This document shows positions 14,594 to 16,549 of a stretch of 16,549 bases of DNA, in pieces. Position numbers and translations under genes: made by a program. The notes under the pieces were generated by a model. The model made no database searches. It was not told the origin of the DNA and was given only the letters and a program-made list of their open reading frames with translations. Position 1 is the first letter of the stretch. Every line of letters begins with the position of its first letter. The DNA comes from Candidatus Bipolaricaulota bacterium (GTDB lineage: Bacteria > Bipolaricaulota > Bipolaricaulia > UBA7950 > UBA9294), in NCBI GenBank assembly GCA_030612485.1, contig JAUWNS010000040.1, positions 1-16,549 of the forward strand. Direction: 5' to 3'.

Positions 14594-15247
14594 ATGCAGG
14601 GTAAAGGAAGCTTCCGAGTCATCGATCAGGCCAGTTGGCCGCGGTTCGAGCAATTCGAGTTGTTCAAGAACTTCGGGTTCCCCTACTTCAGCATTACGGC
14701 CGATGTAGATATCACGAACTATCGTCAGGCCTTGCCCAAGGGCGGGCGGTTCACCATCGGATTGGTCTACGCAATCGCGGTAGCGGCCAATGCCGTCCCT
14801 GAATTTCGGCAACGTATTCGCGGAGACGATGTGATCGAGTTCGACACCGTTCATCCGTCGATTATCGTCCTCAACGATGAAGACGCGTTTCGGTTCTGCG
14901 CCTTCCCGTTCGCGCACGATTTTTCGGAGTTCTCCAAGGACGCTCCGAAACGCATCGAACGAGCACGAATGGCTGCTTCAATGTACGACCTACCTGACCG
15001 AGACGATTTTCTTTTCCTAACGGCCATTCCAGGGATTTCTTTCACCGGAGTCGTGCATGCAGCCCCTACGCACGCGCCGGATTCGGTTCCCAGAATCGCA
15101 TGGGGCAAGTATCGGGATGTCGCCGGGCGCATTATGCTTCCGCTTAACGTGCAAGTGCATCATGCCCTGGTCGATGGCGTTCACGTGGGCAGGTTCTATT
15201 CCAAGGTCGAGGAGATGCTGGGGAATGCCGAGGAATGGCTCGTCTAA
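14594..15247 (+). CDS. Type A chloramphenicol O-acetyltransferase homologue
   Basis: This enzyme family moves an acetyl group from acetyl-CoA to the 3-hydroxyl of chloramphenicol, inactivating it; the proteins are cytoplasmic trimers. The 217-residue length is typical. Visible family marks are FSITADVDITNYRQAL (32-47), PEFRQRI (69-75), the IPGISFTGVVHA segment with Ser149, and the catalytic motif QVHHALVDGVHVGRF, in which His190 is the base and Asp194 its structural partner. All key residues are present. The gene is transcribed away from the membrane-protein gene; no mobile element directly touches it. Some family members act on other or unknown substrates, so resistance itself is inferred. 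A start at ATG 14594 fits the family N-terminus, though its ribosome site is weak. Confidence 0.9.
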   Translation: MQGKGSFRVIDQASWPRFEQFELFKNFGFPYFSITADVDITNYRQALPKGGRFTIGLVYAIAVAANAVPEFRQRIRGDDVIEFDTVHPSIIVLNDEDAFRFCAFPFAHDFSEFSKDAPKRIERARMAASMYDLPDRDDFLFLTAIPGISFTGVVHAAPTHAPDSVPRIAWGKYRDVAGRIMLPLNVQVHHALVDGVHVGRFYSKVEEMLGNAEEWLV

Positions 15248-15279
15248 CCCTGGCACAAGTGGGATTCGAAAGGCGCAGC

Positions 15280-15345
15280 CGTTCACAGCAACGATTCGCT
15301 TCTATGCCGAGCTGAACAACTTCCGCCCGCAGTTAAGGCGTGCCA
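15280..15345 (+). pseudogene. Possible fragment of a Mut7-C ubiquitin-like domain protein
   Basis: One frame reads PFTATIRFYAELNNFRPQLR, which resembles the opening strand and helix of Mut7-C ubiquitin-like domain proteins (FRFYAELNDFLPP...). No start codon or continuing similarity is seen, and the frame soon enters sequence of unknown nature before the hsdS remnant. This rests on about 20 residues and may be chance. Confidence 0.3.
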
Positions 15346-15433
15346 GCACAGCTTTATTTGACTTGAACGAAGAGGACGAGGATCCTTATCGGAAAGGTGC
15401 ATTTCCGGGGAGGCCTGTGCACAGGGAGGAAGA

Positions 15434-15610
15434 TGGGTCAAATTGTTGCAACAATCGTCAGCGTTCTCTCCGACATGGATGCCGAGATAGCCACGCTGAA
15501 GCAATTCAGGGACAAGACGAAGCAGATCAAACAGGGCATGATACAGTCCGCTGCTCACCGGTCGGGTTTGGCTGGTCAAGCCGGAGCTCCAGACGGAGGC
15601 ATACGCATGA
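15434..15610 (+). pseudogene. Remnant of an HsdS C-terminus with a +1 frameshift
   Basis: The frame gives VSVLSDMDAEIATLKQFRDK followed by TKQIKQGMIQ, the very typical last helix of many HsdS proteins (VLSDMDAEI..LE..RDKT..IKQGMMQQLLTG). After MIQ the frame shifts by one base near 15547-15551; in the new frame the sequence continues LLTGRVWLVKPELQTEAYA and stops at TGA 15608-15610. That stop forms an ATGA overlap with the AlbA_2 start, the usual hsdS-albA_2 coupling. Nothing upstream encodes recognition domains, so this is the tail of a lost specificity gene. It is unlike the C-terminus of the intact hsdS at 5719, so it comes from a different system. Confidence 0.8.
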
Positions 15611-16353
15611 TCGAGGACCAAAACATCGAGTGGAAAGCCTCATGGCGGGACGAGTACCTGAAGTGGATCTGCGGCTTTGCCAACGCGCAGGGCGGGGTGC
15701 TGGAGATCGGGAAGAATGACCGGGGCGAGGTGGTGAGTCTGCCTCATGCGTCAAAACTATTGGAGGATCTGCCCAACAAGATTCGCGACCTGCTTGGCAT
15801 CATCGTTGACGTAGACTTGCAGAATGAGGCCGGCAAAGAGTTCGTCCGTATTACCGTAGAACCATATCCCTATCCCATCAGCTACAAGGGCGAATACCAC
15901 TATCGTAGCGGTTCCACGAAGCAAGTGCTTAAGGGCGCGGCCCTGGATCATTTCCTGTTGCGAAAAACGGGCAAACACTGGGATGGCGTGCCGGTACCAG
16001 GTCTCACCGTTGGTAATCTTGACAGCCATGCGATCGACCGATTTCGCGAGCTCGCCGCCCGGAGCAAACGCGTCGGTCCAGAAGTGCTGGCAGCCAAAAA
16101 CGAGGTATTGGTCGGGAAACTGCGCCTGACCGATGGAGATTACCTGAACCGCGCGGCGGTACTCCTTTTTCATTCCGATCCTGAATCCTTTGTAACAGGT
16201 GCTTACATCAAGATCGGCTATTTCAAAAGTGGTTCCTCGCAGTTAAGGCAAGGTAACCCAGAGAAAGACTCAAACTATGAGCGTGGCAAGAGAGAAAAAG
16301 CTTGTATCGCTCGCAAAGACGCAAAGAACGCCAAGAAAAGCGCAAATGGATAA
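15607..16353 (+). pseudogene. AlbA_2 (Schlafen-like) ATP-binding protein, truncated by a repeat
   Basis: ATG 15607 follows GGAGG by seven bases. The visible protein has the AlbA_2 domain: QNIEWKASWRDEYLKWICGF, ANAQGGVLEIG with DRGEVV (21-43), LLEDLPNKIRDLLG (51-64), the PYPYPISYKGEYHYRSGS segment (87-104), LLRKTGKHWDGVPVP (117-131) and the start of the next domain, NRAAVLLFH...YIKIGYFKS (181-208). Similarity ends near residue 211; the last ~37 residues (such as ACIARKDAKNAKKS) are read from the repeat element. Full-length relatives are about twice as long, with a HATPase-like region and a winged helix. In type I systems the gene sits beside hsdS and hsdR, and here it overlaps an hsdS remnant. 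The product is probably non-functional, although the AlbA_2 domain itself is complete. Confidence 0.75.
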
Positions 16354-16549
16354 AGAGAACAAGATGCTTGGAACTCAATAGTTATGGCCTTTCTTAGCGA
16401 TCTTTGCGGCTTGAGCGAGCATAGCGAGCAGGCGAGAGGAAAAGCCTGTATCTCTCGCAAAGACGCAGAGAACGCCAAGAAAAGCGTAAATGGATAAAGA
16501 GAACAAGATGCTTAAAACTCAGGAGTTAAGGCCTTTCTCAGCGATCTCT
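16282..16549. repeat. Tandem 144-bp hairpin-forming repeat (two copies, second cut by window end)
   Basis: The unit at about 16282-16425 recurs at 16426-16549 with a period of 144 bases and only scattered differences. Within the unit, bases 16308-16341 (CGCTCGCAAAGACGCAAAG...) and 16386-16419 are imperfect reverse complements, so each copy can fold into a long stem-loop. The left part matches the inverted element near 12650-12715 in opposite orientation. No transposase is present; it looks like a MITE-like or other non-coding dispersed element. Confidence 0.75.

Noticed and set aside
14492..14917. N-terminal extension of the minus-strand membrane protein
   Set aside because: It lies antisense to the acetyltransferase gene, precedes a positive-inside membrane helix that makes a natural N-terminus, and has no recognisable domain.
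16282..16549. CRISPR-like array
   Set aside because: The period is 144 bases with no short constant repeat and variable spacers; the whole unit is conserved.

Overview
The window looks like an accessory, defence-rich segment of a bacterial chromosome with moderate-to-high GC. The genes have clear Shine-Dalgarno sites (AGGAGG-like), frequent GTG/TTG starts and many ATGA/GTGA overlaps. No rRNA, tRNA or housekeeping locus allows a taxonomic call. The dispersed imperfect-palindrome repeats near 12.5-12.7 kb and 16.3-16.5 kb resemble repeats common in environmental and uncultivated lineages, but this is only an impression.

Layout. 1-130: 3' end of an IS200/IS605-type transposase gene and its hairpin. 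440-1567: a NucS/DUF91-like PD-(D/E)XK protein. 1590-2097: two remnants of an older type I restriction operon (the winged-helix tail of an AlbA_2 ATP-binding protein, then a truncated HsdR N-terminus). 2346-10197: an apparently intact, translationally coupled operon: ORF6N-domain protein, hsdR, hsdS, hsdM and an unrecognised PD-(D/E)XK protein. 10542-11509: a Panacea-domain antitoxin with a small, probably toxin-like partner, preceded by an extended -10 promoter and a perfect 16-bp palindrome. 11703-12302 (minus): a winged-helix/nucleotidyltransferase fusion whose promoter is covered by two matching operator palindromes. These last two units lie between two direct copies of a 76-bp dispersed repeat. 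12890-13510: a histidine-phosphatase-like protein lacking the usual catalytic Arg. 13535-14491 (minus): an unrecognised single-pass membrane protein. 14594-15247: a chloramphenicol acetyltransferase homologue. 15280-16353: relics (a possible Mut7-C ubiquitin-like fragment, a frameshifted HsdS tail, and an AlbA_2 protein cut off by repeats). 16282-end: tandem 144-bp hairpin-forming repeats.

How it fits together. The central operon encodes all three type I subunits: HsdM and HsdS for methylation and target choice, HsdR for translocation and cleavage. Two further nuclease-fold proteins and an ORF6N protein sit alongside. The remnants at the two ends (hsdS tail - AlbA_2 head on the right, AlbA_2 tail - hsdR head on the left) look like pieces of one ancestral hsdS-albA_2-hsdR order in permuted arrangement, suggesting duplication or rearrangement around this site. 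The most interesting candidates are the Panacea pair with its operator, the self-regulated wHTH-nucleotidyltransferase, and a 28-bp inverted repeat linking the ORF6N leader to its own coding sequence.
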